Positions 6,444 to 14,995 of a stretch of DNA of 64,000 bases are shown in pieces. This DNA comes from Amycolatopsis sp. EV170708-02-1 (GTDB lineage Bacteria; Actinomycetota; Actinomycetes; Mycobacteriales; Pseudonocardiaceae). The DNA is taken from NCBI RefSeq assembly GCF_022479115.1, contig NZ_CP092497.1, forward strand, positions 9,300,001-9,364,000, written 5' to 3'. A model generated the notes under the pieces. It saw nothing but the letters and a program-made list of their open reading frames with translations. It searched no databases and had not been told where the DNA came from. The stretch's first letter is position 1. Each line of letters starts with the position of its first letter. The position numbers and the translations under genes were made by a program.

Positions 6444-8789
6444 ATGCCGGGTTTTCGGCGCAACAACGGGCCGCGCGATCCGGGGGAAGGTGACCAGAAC
6501 GGCGACACGTCCCTGCCGCCGCTCGACCCGTTCGACCCGAACCCCGACAAGCGGTACGAGGTGCCGGCGTCCGAGCTGATGAAACCGGGGACGACGGGGT
6601 TGCTCCGGTGGCGTCGTCAGGCGACCAACGCGCCGATCGTGCAGGTCGAGGACGCGTACATCACCGGGACGCTCGATCTGCGCGCCGCCGACATCAAGTA
6701 TCTGTTCCGCTTCGAGCGGTGCCGGTTCGAGCATCCGCCGGACGTCCGCGAGGCGCATCTGCTCGGGCTCGTGTTCCGCAAATGCTGGCTGCCCGGGCTC
6801 AAGGCGCGCAATCTCCGCACCCGCAACGACGTCCGCCTCATCCGCAGTGTCGTGCACGTCGACGCCGAGCACGAGATCGAGGAGACCACGGTCCAGCGCG
6901 GCGACGATCGCGAGCGCGGGATGCCGAACGCGGCGGTCAACCTCACCGACGCGGTCATCGAGGGTTCGGTCGTGCTGACCCGCACGGTGATCACTCATCC
7001 TCGCGGCAAGGCGATCCAGGCCGACCGGGTCAACATCGTCGGCGCGCTGCTGGCGTATCGGTTGGTGGCCAACGGAGAAGTCCGCATCCCGGGTATGCGC
7101 GCCGGCGGTAACGTCAACTTCTCCGGCGCGACGCTGAACAACCGGGACGGCTTCGCGCTCAACGGGAACGGGATCCACATCGGCGGCAGCCTGTTGTGCG
7201 AGGTGGACAACTATGGGCCCGCCGCGCAGCGGAAACGCTTCTCCGCCAGTGGGATCATGTACCTGCCGAGCGCCACTGTGGACAGTGACATCATCTTCCG
7301 CGAGGCCAAGCTCTCGGTGAACCAGTCCGGGCCGATCGTCGTCGACGCGTGGAAGTCGAACGATCCGTACATCGATCCGCGGCCGGCGTTGGTCGCGGAT
7401 CGTTCGACGGTCAACGGAAACCTCGAGCTGAGCGACGGCATGCAGGCCACCGGGACGCTGCGGATGGTCAACGCCCGCATCGGCGGTTCATTGCGGCTGG
7501 CGGGCGCCGAGGTCCAGGTCGTCCGCGGGCAGAGTATTCCCTACTACGACCGCGCGATCCATCTCGACGGGACCACCATCGGCGGCGATCTCGAGGCGAC
7601 GAGCCTGCGGGTGCCGTCCGGGCAGCTGCGCATGGCCGACATCACCGTCGGCGGCAACGTGCTGGCGTGGAACTCGATGTTCCTGCACCCGCGCCGCGAC
7701 GTCTTTTCCGCGCGGCGCGCGAAGGTCGCGGGCAACTTCCAGCTCACGGACGCGACCGTCCAGGGCACTTTGCGGTTGCAGGGCGCCGAGATCGGCGGAA
7801 GCGTCAACCTCTTCGGCACGAGCCTGACCGAGCCCGGCGCGCGCACGCGGACCAGCTACTCGCTGGACGTCCGCACCGCGCGGATCGGCCGGGATCTGAT
7901 CCTGACGGAGAACAAGGAACGTCCGTTCGTCGCGCAGGGCGGGGTCAACCTCGACGGCGCGCAGGTCGCGCGACGCGTCGACTTCCGCGGTGCGCGGCTC
8001 GGTTCCCTGCCACAGCACGGGATCGCGCTCGACGGCAGTGACGTGTCGGCCGACGAATTCCTGCTCACGCCCGCGGTTCCACCGGACGGCCGGATCGTGC
8101 TGCGCCGGGCGCATTGCGGGACGCTGGGTGACAACGAGGCGTTCTGGGCGTCGGCGACGGGGATCGAGCTGGAGGATTTCCGGTACGACGCGCTGCAGGA
8201 GGACATCGCGCTCGACGACGACCGCGCGATCGACCATCGCATCGTGTTGCTGCGCAAGGCGATGGACGGTTACCGGCCCGGCCCCTACGACCAGCTGGCG
8301 GCGACGCTGCGCGCGTCCGGTAATGAAGAGCACGCCTCCACGGTGCTGCTGAAGAAGCAGCAATTCCGGTACGAGGCGCTTGCGAAGGGCTTCAAGTTCT
8401 TCGGGCCCGGCGTGCACGTGTGGAGCTGGCTGCAGCGGTCGATGGTCGGCTACGGCTTCCGTCCGGTGCGGGCGCTCGGCTGGCTGTTGACGCTGCTCGT
8501 GCTGGGGAGCCTGTGGTTCGGGTTCGGGGTCGACGATTGCGTCACCAAGCCCAATCTCACGGTGAGCGGGCCGCGCTGCCTGGTCAACCAGGACGACACC
8601 GGGCTGCAGTGGAACCCCGTGCTGTACACGATCGACCTGCTGGTCCCGATCGTCGACTTCGGCAACAAGTCGCGCTGGTACATGCACGGCATGGACAACT
8701 GGGTCGCGGCCGGGTTCACCGCGTCGGGCTGGGTGCTGGCGACGACGGTCGCGGCCGGGATCAGCCGTATGCTCCGCCGCGACAACTGA
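6444..8789 (+). CDS. Large repeat protein with beta-helix-like body and C-terminal membrane anchor
   Basis: 781 aa from ATG 6444, preceded by GGGGAGGGAAG; the frame is open upstream but that part is not protein-like. Residues from about 80 to 600 show a loose periodicity of about 20 residues with recurrent phrases such as ITGTLDLRAADI, VNLTDAVIEGSVVL, GNVNFSGATL, GGSLRLAGAEV and GTLRLQGAEIGGSVNL, suggesting a right-handed beta-helix related to pentapeptide or bactofilin-type repeats. A charged helical part follows. The last 130 residues hold two or three hydrophobic segments (ALGWLLTLLVLGSLWFGFGV, the VLYTIDLLVPIVDFG region, a final VLATTVAAG) typical of membrane anchoring. Similar actinobacterial proteins are sometimes labelled oxidoreductases, but I see no cofactor motif. 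Function unknown. Confidence 0.75.
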   Translation: MPGFRRNNGPRDPGEGDQNGDTSLPPLDPFDPNPDKRYEVPASELMKPGTTGLLRWRRQATNAPIVQVEDAYITGTLDLRAADIKYLFRFERCRFEHPPDVREAHLLGLVFRKCWLPGLKARNLRTRNDVRLIRSVVHVDAEHEIEETTVQRGDDRERGMPNAAVNLTDAVIEGSVVLTRTVITHPRGKAIQADRVNIVGALLAYRLVANGEVRIPGMRAGGNVNFSGATLNNRDGFALNGNGIHIGGSLLCEVDNYGPAAQRKRFSASGIMYLPSATVDSDIIFREAKLSVNQSGPIVVDAWKSNDPYIDPRPALVADRSTVNGNLELSDGMQATGTLRMVNARIGGSLRLAGAEVQVVRGQSIPYYDRAIHLDGTTIGGDLEATSLRVPSGQLRMADITVGGNVLAWNSMFLHPRRDVFSARRAKVAGNFQLTDATVQGTLRLQGAEIGGSVNLFGTSLTEPGARTRTSYSLDVRTARIGRDLILTENKERPFVAQGGVNLDGAQVARRVDFRGARLGSLPQHGIALDGSDVSADEFLLTPAVPPDGRIVLRRAHCGTLGDNEAFWASATGIELEDFRYDALQEDIALDDDRAIDHRIVLLRKAMDGYRPGPYDQLAATLRASGNEEHASTVLLKKQQFRYEALAKGFKFFGPGVHVWSWLQRSMVGYGFRPVRALGWLLTLLVLGSLWFGFGVDDCVTKPNLTVSGPRCLVNQDDTGLQWNPVLYTIDLLVPIVDFGNKSRWYMHGMDNWVAAGFTASGWVLATTVAAGISRMLRRDN

Positions 8790-8822
8790 GGGTATTTCAC
8801 ATACCCTCAGTACGGAGGTATG
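8787..8822 (+). promoter_or_regulatory. Overlapping inverted repeats around an SRPBCC ribosome binding site
   Basis: TGAGGGTAT (8787-8795) pairs perfectly with ATACCCTCA (8801-8809) across TTCAC. The right arm also contains CATACC (8800-8805), which can instead pair with GGTATG (8817-8822), the segment overlapping the GGAGG ribosome site (8814-8818) of the next gene. The two structures exclude each other. It could be an RNA switch, a weak terminator, or a triple repeat of a protein operator. Confidence 0.55.
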
Positions 8823-8824
8823 TC

Positions 8825-9292
8825 ATGACGGAGCCAAGCGCCACCGGCAAGATCGCGATCGCCGCCCCGCCCGAGAAGGTGTATGCCCTGGTCAGCGACC
8901 CGGGAGCACTCGCGGACATGGCCGAGGAATACGAGGGACACCGCTGGGTCGGTGCCGCGGGGGCCGCCGTCGGCGCCAAGTTCCGTGGCCGGAACCGTCA
9001 CGGGATCCGTCGCTGGAGCACGCTCTCGACGATCACGGACGCCGACGAGGGCAAGCGGTTCGCGTTCGAGGTGACCACCTTCGCCGGCCTTCCCGTCGCG
9101 CGCTGGCAATACGACATCGAGGCCTCGGGCGACGGCTGTGTGGCGATCGAGAGCACGTGGGACCGGCGTCCGGGCTGGCTGCGAGGGCCGACGTCGCTGT
9201 TCACCGGGGTCTGGAAACGGGACGATGCCAACCGGGCGAACATCGCCGCGACGCTGGCCCGGCTGAAGGCCGCCGCCGAAACCCGCGTTTAG
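8825..9292 (+). CDS. SRPBCC (START/Bet v1-like) family protein
   Basis: 155 aa from ATG 8825, with GGAGG 6 nt upstream. The opening TGKIAIAAPPEKVYALVSDPGALADMAEE is the standard start of polyketide-cyclase/SRPBCC proteins, followed by VGAKFRGRNRHGIRRWST and a later VAIESTWDRRPGWLR. The fold makes a hydrophobic pocket for small lipophilic ligands, but no specific ligand or reaction can be assigned. It lies alone between the beta-helix membrane protein and a convergent SMI1-like gene. Confidence 0.85.
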   Translation: MTEPSATGKIAIAAPPEKVYALVSDPGALADMAEEYEGHRWVGAAGAAVGAKFRGRNRHGIRRWSTLSTITDADEGKRFAFEVTTFAGLPVARWQYDIEASGDGCVAIESTWDRRPGWLRGPTSLFTGVWKRDDANRANIAATLARLKAAAETRV

Positions 9293-9319
9293 TCCTCTGA
9301 ACGCGCGGGCGAGGCCGGG

Positions 9320-9889
9320 TCATTCCACGAACCGCGACCAGAACTCGACGTGCCGCGGCCCGCCCTCCGGCGGCGGCCCCAGTGGCTGGCCGCAGAAGTC
9401 GTGTTGCAGGTATCCCCGCAGGTCGTAGCCGTAATAGACGATGTCGGTCTGATACACCGACAGCACCGGATATCCCGTGCTCCCGGCGATCCCGGGCAGA
9501 TATCGGTGCCCGCAGACGGGCACCAGCTGCGGGGCGTGCGCCAGATGCGATCGGGCCCGCGAAAGCGCGTCGGCGAGGTCGATCGGGCGCAGGCCCCAGT
9601 CCGGCAGCCAGAAGCCGTTGTGTTCGACGTCGTAAAGCACCCCGTCGACCGGCCAGTCCAGGCGTTTTCGCAGCTGGCCGGGGTTGCCGCAGCGCCAGTC
9701 CGGCCAGCGGTCGCCGATCGGCACCCCGGCGGACAGGAATGTCCGGTGGTCGGCGGCGAACCGGAAGCCGAAGCGGGCTTCGACGTCGTCGAGCTCGGCC
9801 TCGCTCAACCCGGGACGCACGGGTTCGGCCAAGCTCGCCTGGAGGTCGTGTGCCTCCTCGATGGTGAAGGCGTGCTCAACAGTGGACAT
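9320..9889 (-). CDS. SMI1/KNR4 (SUKH)-like protein
   Basis: 189 aa from ATG 9889. The N-terminal half has the SUKH pattern RPGLSEAELDDVEARFGFRF, then a Pro-less DHRTFLSAGVPIG, then RWPDWRCGN. The family includes immunity proteins of contact-dependent toxins and general scaffolds. No toxin gene is adjacent, so immunity is not supported here. The C-terminal half has YGYDLRGYLQHDF and ends in FWSRFVE. Confidence 0.7.
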   Translation of the reverse strand: MSTVEHAFTIEEAHDLQASLAEPVRPGLSEAELDDVEARFGFRFAADHRTFLSAGVPIGDRWPDWRCGNPGQLRKRLDWPVDGVLYDVEHNGFWLPDWGLRPIDLADALSRARSHLAHAPQLVPVCGHRYLPGIAGSTGYPVLSVYQTDIVYYGYDLRGYLQHDFCGQPLGPPPEGGPRHVEFWSRFVE

Positions 9890-10041
9890 GTGTTCGAGCC
9901 TAAATTGCGCAACGCGAAGGCGCCTTCCCTTTTAACACCACTCCCTCATCACCCACATGAGGCTCCTCCCCTGGGGTGAGCTCGCCCTCTCAACGCCTGG
10001 ACCTCGGAACAGCACGGCCGAGCGTGTAGTTCACTCATGTC
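9890..10041. other. Divergent intergenic region
   Basis: Separates the reverse SMI1-like gene from the forward thioredoxin-NHL gene and must hold both promoters. It contains a perfect 12-bp palindrome GAAGGCGCCTTC (9916-9927) followed by CCTTTT, and a looser CTCAT/ATGAG pair near 9945-9962. No clear -10/-35 pair stands out. Confidence 0.4.
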
Positions 10042-11877
10042 GTGACTTCCCCACGAACGCAGTCCCGCGTACGGGCACCCGAGCTCGACGGCGACGTGTG
10101 GCTCAACACCGGCGGCGAGCGGATCACGCTCGCCGGGCTGCGCGGCCGCGTCGTCCTGCTGGACTTCTGGACCAGCGGCTGCATCAACTGCCTGCACGTG
10201 CTGGACGAGCTGCGCCCGCTGGAGGCCGAGTTCGCCGACGTCCTGGTGACCATCGGCGTGCATTCGCCGAAGTTCCTGCACGAGGGCGAGGCGGCCGCGA
10301 TCGAGGCCGCCGTGCGGCGTTACGAGGTGCACCACCCGGTCCTCAACGACCCGAAGATGGCCACCTGGTCGCAGTACGCGGTCAAGGCGTGGCCGACGCT
10401 GGTCGTCGTCGACCCCGAGGGTTACGTCGTGCACGTCGCCGCCGGTGAGGGGCACGCCGAGGCGCTGCGCCGGGTGATCGCCGATCTCGTCGCGACCCAC
10501 GAGGCCAAGGGCACGCTGCGCCGCGGCGGCAGCCCGTATGTGCCGGCGGAAGAGCAGCGCACCGAGCTGCGGTTCCCGAGCAAGGCCGTCACCACCGCCG
10601 AAGGCCGCATCCTGGTCGCCGACACCGGCAACCACTCCATCGTCGAGTTCGCGTCCGACGGCGAGACGATCATCCGCCGGTTCGGCAGCGGCGAACGCGG
10701 CGCGCAGGACGGGCCTTTCGACCTGGCGAGCTTCACCGAGCCGTCCGGAATCACCCTGTTGCCGTACGAGGTCGCCGAGCGCGCGGGCTATCACGCCGTC
10801 GTCGCCGACACGGCCGGGCACCGGCTGCGCGGGATCGACCTGATCACCGGCGAGGTCTCCACGGTCGCCGGTACCGGCCGCCAGTGGCGCGACGGCGTCG
10901 ACACCGGCAAGGCGCTCGACATCGACCTCACCAGCCCCTGGGACGTTGCCTGGTGGGGCCCCGCGGGCGGCGTCGTGGTCGCCATGGCGGGCAACCACAC
11001 GCTGAGCGTGTTCGAGCCGGTCTCGGGCACCATCCGCCGCTTCGCGGGCACAACCGTCGAGGGCCTGCGTGACGGCGACGTCCACGAAGCGTTCTTCGCG
11101 CAGACGTCCGGTCTGACGCCCCACGGGCAGAAGCTGTGGCTGGCGGACGCGGAGACGTCGGCGCTGCGCTGGATCGAGCCCGAGGGCGAGACGTTCACCG
11201 TGCACACCGCGGTCGGCGTCGACCTGTTCTCTTTCGGCCACGTCGACGGACCCGCCGACAAGGCGCTCCTGCAGCACCCGCTCGGCCTCGCCGTGCTTCC
11301 CGGCGACACCATCGCGATCGCCGACACCTACAACGGCGCCATCCGCCGCTACGATCCGCTCACTCGCCAGGTGACCACGCTCGCGACCGGGCTCGCGGAG
11401 CCGTCCGGTCTGCTGGTGCACGACGGCGAACTGCTGGCCGTCGAGTCGGCGGGCGGCCGGATCGGGCCGGTGCCGCTCGGGGAGCAGGCCGTGGCAGGCG
11501 ACGCGCACGCGGTCCGCCGTCCGCCGACCGTGCTGGCGCCGGGTGAGCTGGAGTTCTCCGTCGTCTTCACCCCGCCGCCCGGGGAGAAGCTCGACGACCG
11601 GTTCGGCCCGTCGACGCGGCTGGAGATCAGCGCGTCGCCGCCGGAACTGCTCGCCGACGGCGCCGGGGTGGGCACGGACCTGTTCCGCAAGCTCCGCTTC
11701 GCCGAGGGCGTCACCGGAGGGGTGCTGCAGGTCGTCGCGCAGGCCGCGAGCTGTGACGACGGTGGCGAGCATCCCGCTTGCCGCATCACCCGGCAGGACT
11801 GGGGTGTGCCGGTGCGGTTCGAAAACGGCGGAGAAAGCGTGCTGAGCCTGGTCATGGCGGGCGACCCGGGTAAGTAG
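10042..11877 (+). CDS. Thioredoxin-like protein with NHL repeats (NHLRC2-type)
   Basis: 611 aa from GTG 10042; no signal peptide is visible, so probably cytoplasmic. Residues 1-160 are a TlpA/thioredoxin fold: VVLLDFWTSGCINCLHVLDE carries the CxxC pair (CINC), followed by LVTIGVHSPKF and AWPTLVVVDPEG. Residues about 180-490 contain NHL beta-propeller repeats (ILVADTGNHSIVEF, VVADTAGHRLRGID, VVVAMAGNHTLSVFE, IAIADTYNGAIRRYDPL). A C-terminal beta-rich domain has two Cys (CDDGGEHPAC). The order thioredoxin-NHL-extra domain matches NHLRC2 proteins, whose substrate is unknown. A GroES-like gene follows 10 nt later. Confidence 0.88.
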   Translation: MTSPRTQSRVRAPELDGDVWLNTGGERITLAGLRGRVVLLDFWTSGCINCLHVLDELRPLEAEFADVLVTIGVHSPKFLHEGEAAAIEAAVRRYEVHHPVLNDPKMATWSQYAVKAWPTLVVVDPEGYVVHVAAGEGHAEALRRVIADLVATHEAKGTLRRGGSPYVPAEEQRTELRFPSKAVTTAEGRILVADTGNHSIVEFASDGETIIRRFGSGERGAQDGPFDLASFTEPSGITLLPYEVAERAGYHAVVADTAGHRLRGIDLITGEVSTVAGTGRQWRDGVDTGKALDIDLTSPWDVAWWGPAGGVVVAMAGNHTLSVFEPVSGTIRRFAGTTVEGLRDGDVHEAFFAQTSGLTPHGQKLWLADAETSALRWIEPEGETFTVHTAVGVDLFSFGHVDGPADKALLQHPLGLAVLPGDTIAIADTYNGAIRRYDPLTRQVTTLATGLAEPSGLLVHDGELLAVESAGGRIGPVPLGEQAVAGDAHAVRRPPTVLAPGELEFSVVFTPPPGEKLDDRFGPSTRLEISASPPELLADGAGVGTDLFRKLRFAEGVTGGVLQVVAQAASCDDGGEHPACRITRQDWGVPVRFENGGESVLSLVMAGDPGK

Positions 11878-11887
11878 AGTCGTACTC

Positions 11888-12211
11888 GTGTCAGATCGGC
11901 CGAAACTCGAGATTCAGATGCTGCAGGACAGGGTGCTCGTGAAGCTGTCCCCCGAGGACGGCGAGCGCCGAAGTTCCGGCGGCATCGTCATCCCCGCCAC
12001 CGCGCAAGTGGCGCGGCGGCTCGCGTGGGGTGATGTACTGGGCGTGGGCAACAGTGTGCGGAACGTCAAGACCGGTGACCGCGTGCTGTTCAACCCGGAC
12101 GACCAGCACGAGGTCGAGATCCAGGGCGAGGGGCACCTGGTGATGCGGGAACGCGACATCCACGCCGTGGCGACCGAACGGACCGAACACGGCACGGGGT
12201 TGTACCTGTAA
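11888..12211 (+). CDS. GroES-like co-chaperonin family protein
   Basis: 107 aa, GTG start 10 nt after the preceding gene. The sequence follows the Cpn10 fold: IQMLQDRVLVKL, GGIVIP, GDVLGVGNSV, VKTGDRVLFNP and the final VMRERDIHAV. The mobile-loop region (PEDGERRSSGGIVIPATAQ) is present. No groEL is adjacent and it is more divergent than housekeeping GroES, so it may be a second, specialised copy. Context links it to the thioredoxin-NHL and VanW proteins, all on the forward strand. Confidence 0.8.
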   Translation: MSDRPKLEIQMLQDRVLVKLSPEDGERRSSGGIVIPATAQVARRLAWGDVLGVGNSVRNVKTGDRVLFNPDDQHEVEIQGEGHLVMRERDIHAVATERTEHGTGLYL

Positions 12212-12241
12212 CTCGAGCCACGGGAGGGGCGGTGAGGGGCG

Positions 12242-14086
12242 GTGCGCGAAGACCATGACGAACCGGGCGCCGACCTGTTCACCGAAGACCTCCTCTCGGC
12301 ACCCGAAACCGACGAGGGCCTGGTAGACGAGCTCTTCGAGGGCGACAGGGTGGTGCATCCACCGCCGACGCCCGCATCGAAGTTCCGCAAGGGGCTCGGC
12401 AAGGTCCTCATGGCCACCGGTGTGCTCATGGGCCTGTTCGTGCTCCTGTACGCGGTCGATCTGATCGTCAGCGCCGGGGACGTCCCGCGCGGCGTCACGG
12501 TCGTGGGGATCGACGTCGGCGGTCTCACGCACAAGGAGGCCGAATCGAAGCTTCGCCGTGAGCTGGAGCCGCGGCTGATCGAACCGGTCCGGGTACGGGC
12601 GGGAGACGTCCGCACGGTGCTGTACCCGACGTCGTCCGGTCTCGGCCTGGACTGGCCACAGACGCTGGGCCGCGCCGGGCATCAGCCACTGAGCCCGTAC
12701 ACGCGGCTGATGTCGTTCTTCACCAGCCGCGAGGTCGGCGTCGTCACCTGGACCGACGCGCCGAAGCTCGAAAAGGCCGTCTCGGACCTCGCCGCCACGA
12801 AGCTGAACCGCCCGCCGGTCGAAGGGAACATCACCTTCCAGCCGGTCGCGGGCACCGACGGCGGTGTCGTCCCGGCCGCGGTCGAGCCACGGAACGGGCA
12901 GACCCTCGCCGACGTCAAGGAGGCGGTCACCGCGGTCACCGACGGCTGGCTGAGCGACGACGGTGTCGAGCTGAAGGTGAACGTCTCGCCGGTGAAGGCG
13001 ACTTCGCCCGGTGTGCACGCGGCGCTCGTCAAGATCGTCGTCCCCGCCGTCGCGAAGCCGCTGATCATCCGCGGCGAAGGCAAGGACGCGACGCTGAAAC
13101 CGGACGCGATCGCGGGTTCCTTCCAGTTCGCCGCGCGCGACGACGGCAACCTCGAAGTGCGTATCGACCAGGGCAAACTGCGGGCGGTGGCGCAGCCGCA
13201 GCTCAAGGAGACCGAGACCGACGGGGCGGACGCGCAGATCGTCTTCGTCGGCGACCGGCCGGCGGTCCAGCCGTCGAAGGACGCGCGGAAGGTCAACTGG
13301 GATCTCACGTTCTCCTCGCTGACCACGACGCTCGCCAAGAGCGAAGAGCGTGAGCTGAAAGCGGTTTACGACGCCAGCAGCCCGGCCGTCAGCACCGAGG
13401 CGGCGAACGTCCTCGGCATCAACGAGGTCATCGGCGAGTTCACCACGTCGGGGTTGAGCGGGCCGGCGATGACGAACGTGCAGGCGCTGGCCGCCAGGGT
13501 CTCCGGTGCCATCGTGAAGCCGAACGAGCGATTCAGCCTCGGCGCGCGGTCCGGGCCGAGGACGGCGGAGGCGGGCTACGTGCCCGCCCCGGTGAACGAG
13601 GACGGCACCGGGCCGGTCGTGGTCGGCGGCGGTGTCTCGCAGCTCGCGACGACGCTCTACAACGCCGCGTACCTGGCGGGCCTCGCCGACGGCGGTCATC
13701 TCGAACACGACAACTACCTGGACCGGTATCCGGTCGCCCGTGACGCCAAGGCGATCAACACCGACGGATCGCCGGTCGATCTGCAGATCGTCAACGACGC
13801 CCCGACCGGGATCGCGATCCAGGTGATCCCCGCCAACGGCTCGGTGACGGTGCGGATCTGGGGGACCAAACGGTTTTCGGTGCAGAGCGTCGGCGGTGAG
13901 CGGCACTCCTACGTCCCCCAGCCGGTGCAGATGGGCTCGGGCCCAGGCTGCGTGCCGGATCCCGGCGCCGCCGGGTTCAGCACCTCGGACACCCGCGTGC
14001 TCGTCGACGTCGTCACCGGTACGGAGGTCCGCCGGGAGACCCGCAACGCCACCTACTCGCCGAGGACGGCGATCATCTGCGCCTGA
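12242..14086 (+). CDS. VanW family membrane-anchored protein with peptidoglycan-binding-like domains
   Basis: 614 aa from GTG 12242. An acidic N-terminal cytoplasmic segment of about 50 residues precedes one membrane helix (VLMATGVLMGLFVLLYAVDLI). Outside are one or two PG_binding_4-like domains (GVTVVGIDVGGLTHKEAESKL; PRNGQTLADVKEAV) and then the VanW domain from about residue 395 to 535, with FTTSGLSGPAMTNVQALA, VKPNERFSLGARSG, VVVGGGVSQLATTLYNAA and LEHDNYLDRYPVARDA. VanW domains occur in many Gram-positive surface proteins; the name does not imply glycopeptide resistance. A cell-wall role is likely. Confidence 0.88.
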   Translation: MREDHDEPGADLFTEDLLSAPETDEGLVDELFEGDRVVHPPPTPASKFRKGLGKVLMATGVLMGLFVLLYAVDLIVSAGDVPRGVTVVGIDVGGLTHKEAESKLRRELEPRLIEPVRVRAGDVRTVLYPTSSGLGLDWPQTLGRAGHQPLSPYTRLMSFFTSREVGVVTWTDAPKLEKAVSDLAATKLNRPPVEGNITFQPVAGTDGGVVPAAVEPRNGQTLADVKEAVTAVTDGWLSDDGVELKVNVSPVKATSPGVHAALVKIVVPAVAKPLIIRGEGKDATLKPDAIAGSFQFAARDDGNLEVRIDQGKLRAVAQPQLKETETDGADAQIVFVGDRPAVQPSKDARKVNWDLTFSSLTTTLAKSEERELKAVYDASSPAVSTEAANVLGINEVIGEFTTSGLSGPAMTNVQALAARVSGAIVKPNERFSLGARSGPRTAEAGYVPAPVNEDGTGPVVVGGGVSQLATTLYNAAYLAGLADGGHLEHDNYLDRYPVARDAKAINTDGSPVDLQIVNDAPTGIAIQVIPANGSVTVRIWGTKRFSVQSVGGERHSYVPQPVQMGSGPGCVPDPGAAGFSTSDTRVLVDVVTGTEVRRETRNATYSPRTAIICA

Positions 14087-14089
14087 GCT

Positions 14090-14806
14090 TCACCGCAGCA
14101 CCATGCAGCCCCGCGCTTCGAAGTCCGCGAGCCACGAAGGCTCGCGCAATTCCTTGTTCCACCGCAGATCCAGCTTGTCCAATTTGGACAGCCGGGTGAT
14201 GGACTCCGGTAGCGAGGTGAGCCGGTTCTCCCGCAGGTCGAGCTGACGCAGCTCGCTCAGGTCCCCGATGGAGGACGGCAAGGAAGTCAGCAGATTCTTC
14301 CGCAGATGCAGTTCGCGTAACGCGGAAAGCGTCCCCATCGATTCCGGAATCCCGGTCAACCCGTTGCCGTACAAGCGGAATTCGCGCAGCGAGGTCAGCC
14401 CGGAGAGATCGTCCGGAAGAGTGGAGATGCGATTGTCCGTGCACCCCAGGTACTTCAGCCGTCCGAGCGAACACAGCGCGGCGGGGAACTCGGTCAACCG
14501 GTTGTCGCTCACGTAGAGGTACTCCGTCAGCCCGGAAAGCTCGCCGAGTTCGTCCGGCAGGACGGAAAGTTCGTTGTGCCCCAGATCCAGCGTATGCAGA
14601 TTCCGCAACGCGCCGATCGAGGGCGAGACGGCGGTCAGCCGGTTGGTGGCGAGATTCAGCACGCGGAGCCCGGAAAGCGACCACAGCTCGTCGGGGACGG
14701 ACGTCAGCCGGTTGTCGTAAAGATCCAGGTACTCCAGCGTCGGCGGGAGGGAGATGCCGGACAGGGAGGTCAGCCCCTGGCCACCGAGTTCGAGTCGAGT
14801 GGTCAC
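14090..14806 (-). CDS. Leucine-rich repeat protein
   Basis: 238 aa from GTG 14806. Nearly the whole protein is about nine LRR units of 22-23 residues with the bacterial/plant-like consensus LxxLxLxxNxLTxLPxxIGxLSxL (for example LEYLDLYDNRLTSVPDELWSL, LRQLDLRENRLTSLPESITRL). There is no signal peptide, kinase, TIR or GTPase domain, so it is a bare, probably cytosolic interaction scaffold. Partner unknown. Its codon use is similar to its neighbours. It converges on the VanW gene with only 3 nt between stop codons. Confidence 0.88.
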   Translation of the reverse strand: MTTRLELGGQGLTSLSGISLPPTLEYLDLYDNRLTSVPDELWSLSGLRVLNLATNRLTAVSPSIGALRNLHTLDLGHNELSVLPDELGELSGLTEYLYVSDNRLTEFPAALCSLGRLKYLGCTDNRISTLPDDLSGLTSLREFRLYGNGLTGIPESMGTLSALRELHLRKNLLTSLPSSIGDLSELRQLDLRENRLTSLPESITRLSKLDKLDLRWNKELREPSWLADFEARGCMVLR

Positions 14807-14820
14807 AGGGGCCGACCTTA

Positions 14821-14984
14821 GTGGTCACCATCGGAAGTCCTCCGGGGGTCTCGACGGCCCAGCTTCCCGCTGGACGCACGGCCGCGAGGCCCGAGTACAA
14901 CCCGGTACGAGGACCTCACGGCCGCACGCCCGGCGGAAACCTGGATCCGCCGAATACCCCCGAAAGACTTCCGATGGCAACCAC
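14821..14984. mobile_element. MITE-like 164-bp imperfect palindrome flanked by TTA
   Basis: The left end GTGGTCACCATCGGAAGTC (from 14821) matches the complement of the right end GACTTCCGATGGCAACCAC (to 14984) with two differences, and pairing continues inward with gaps (CTCCGGGGG with CCCCCGAAAG, GGCCGCGAGG with CCTCACGGCC) toward a centre near 14900. The element is flanked by TTA on both sides (14818-14820 and 14985-14987), as a 3-bp target duplication would be. It encodes no protein. It could be a non-autonomous transposable element or a long structured RNA. Confidence 0.55.
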
Positions 14985-14995
14985 TTAGTCCTCGG

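Noticed and set aside
9320..9889. Immunity protein of a toxin system, from the SUKH-like fold
   Set aside because: No toxin, secretion or adaptor gene is adjacent; the fold alone does not show immunity.
9949..11772. A 607-aa reverse-strand open frame
   Set aside because: It is antisense to the well-supported thioredoxin-NHL gene; composition is Arg/Gly/Asp-rich with no domain, as expected from GC-rich mirror frames.
11891..13906. A 671-aa reverse-strand open frame
   Set aside because: Mirror of the GroES-like and VanW genes; no recognisable motifs and no ribosome site.
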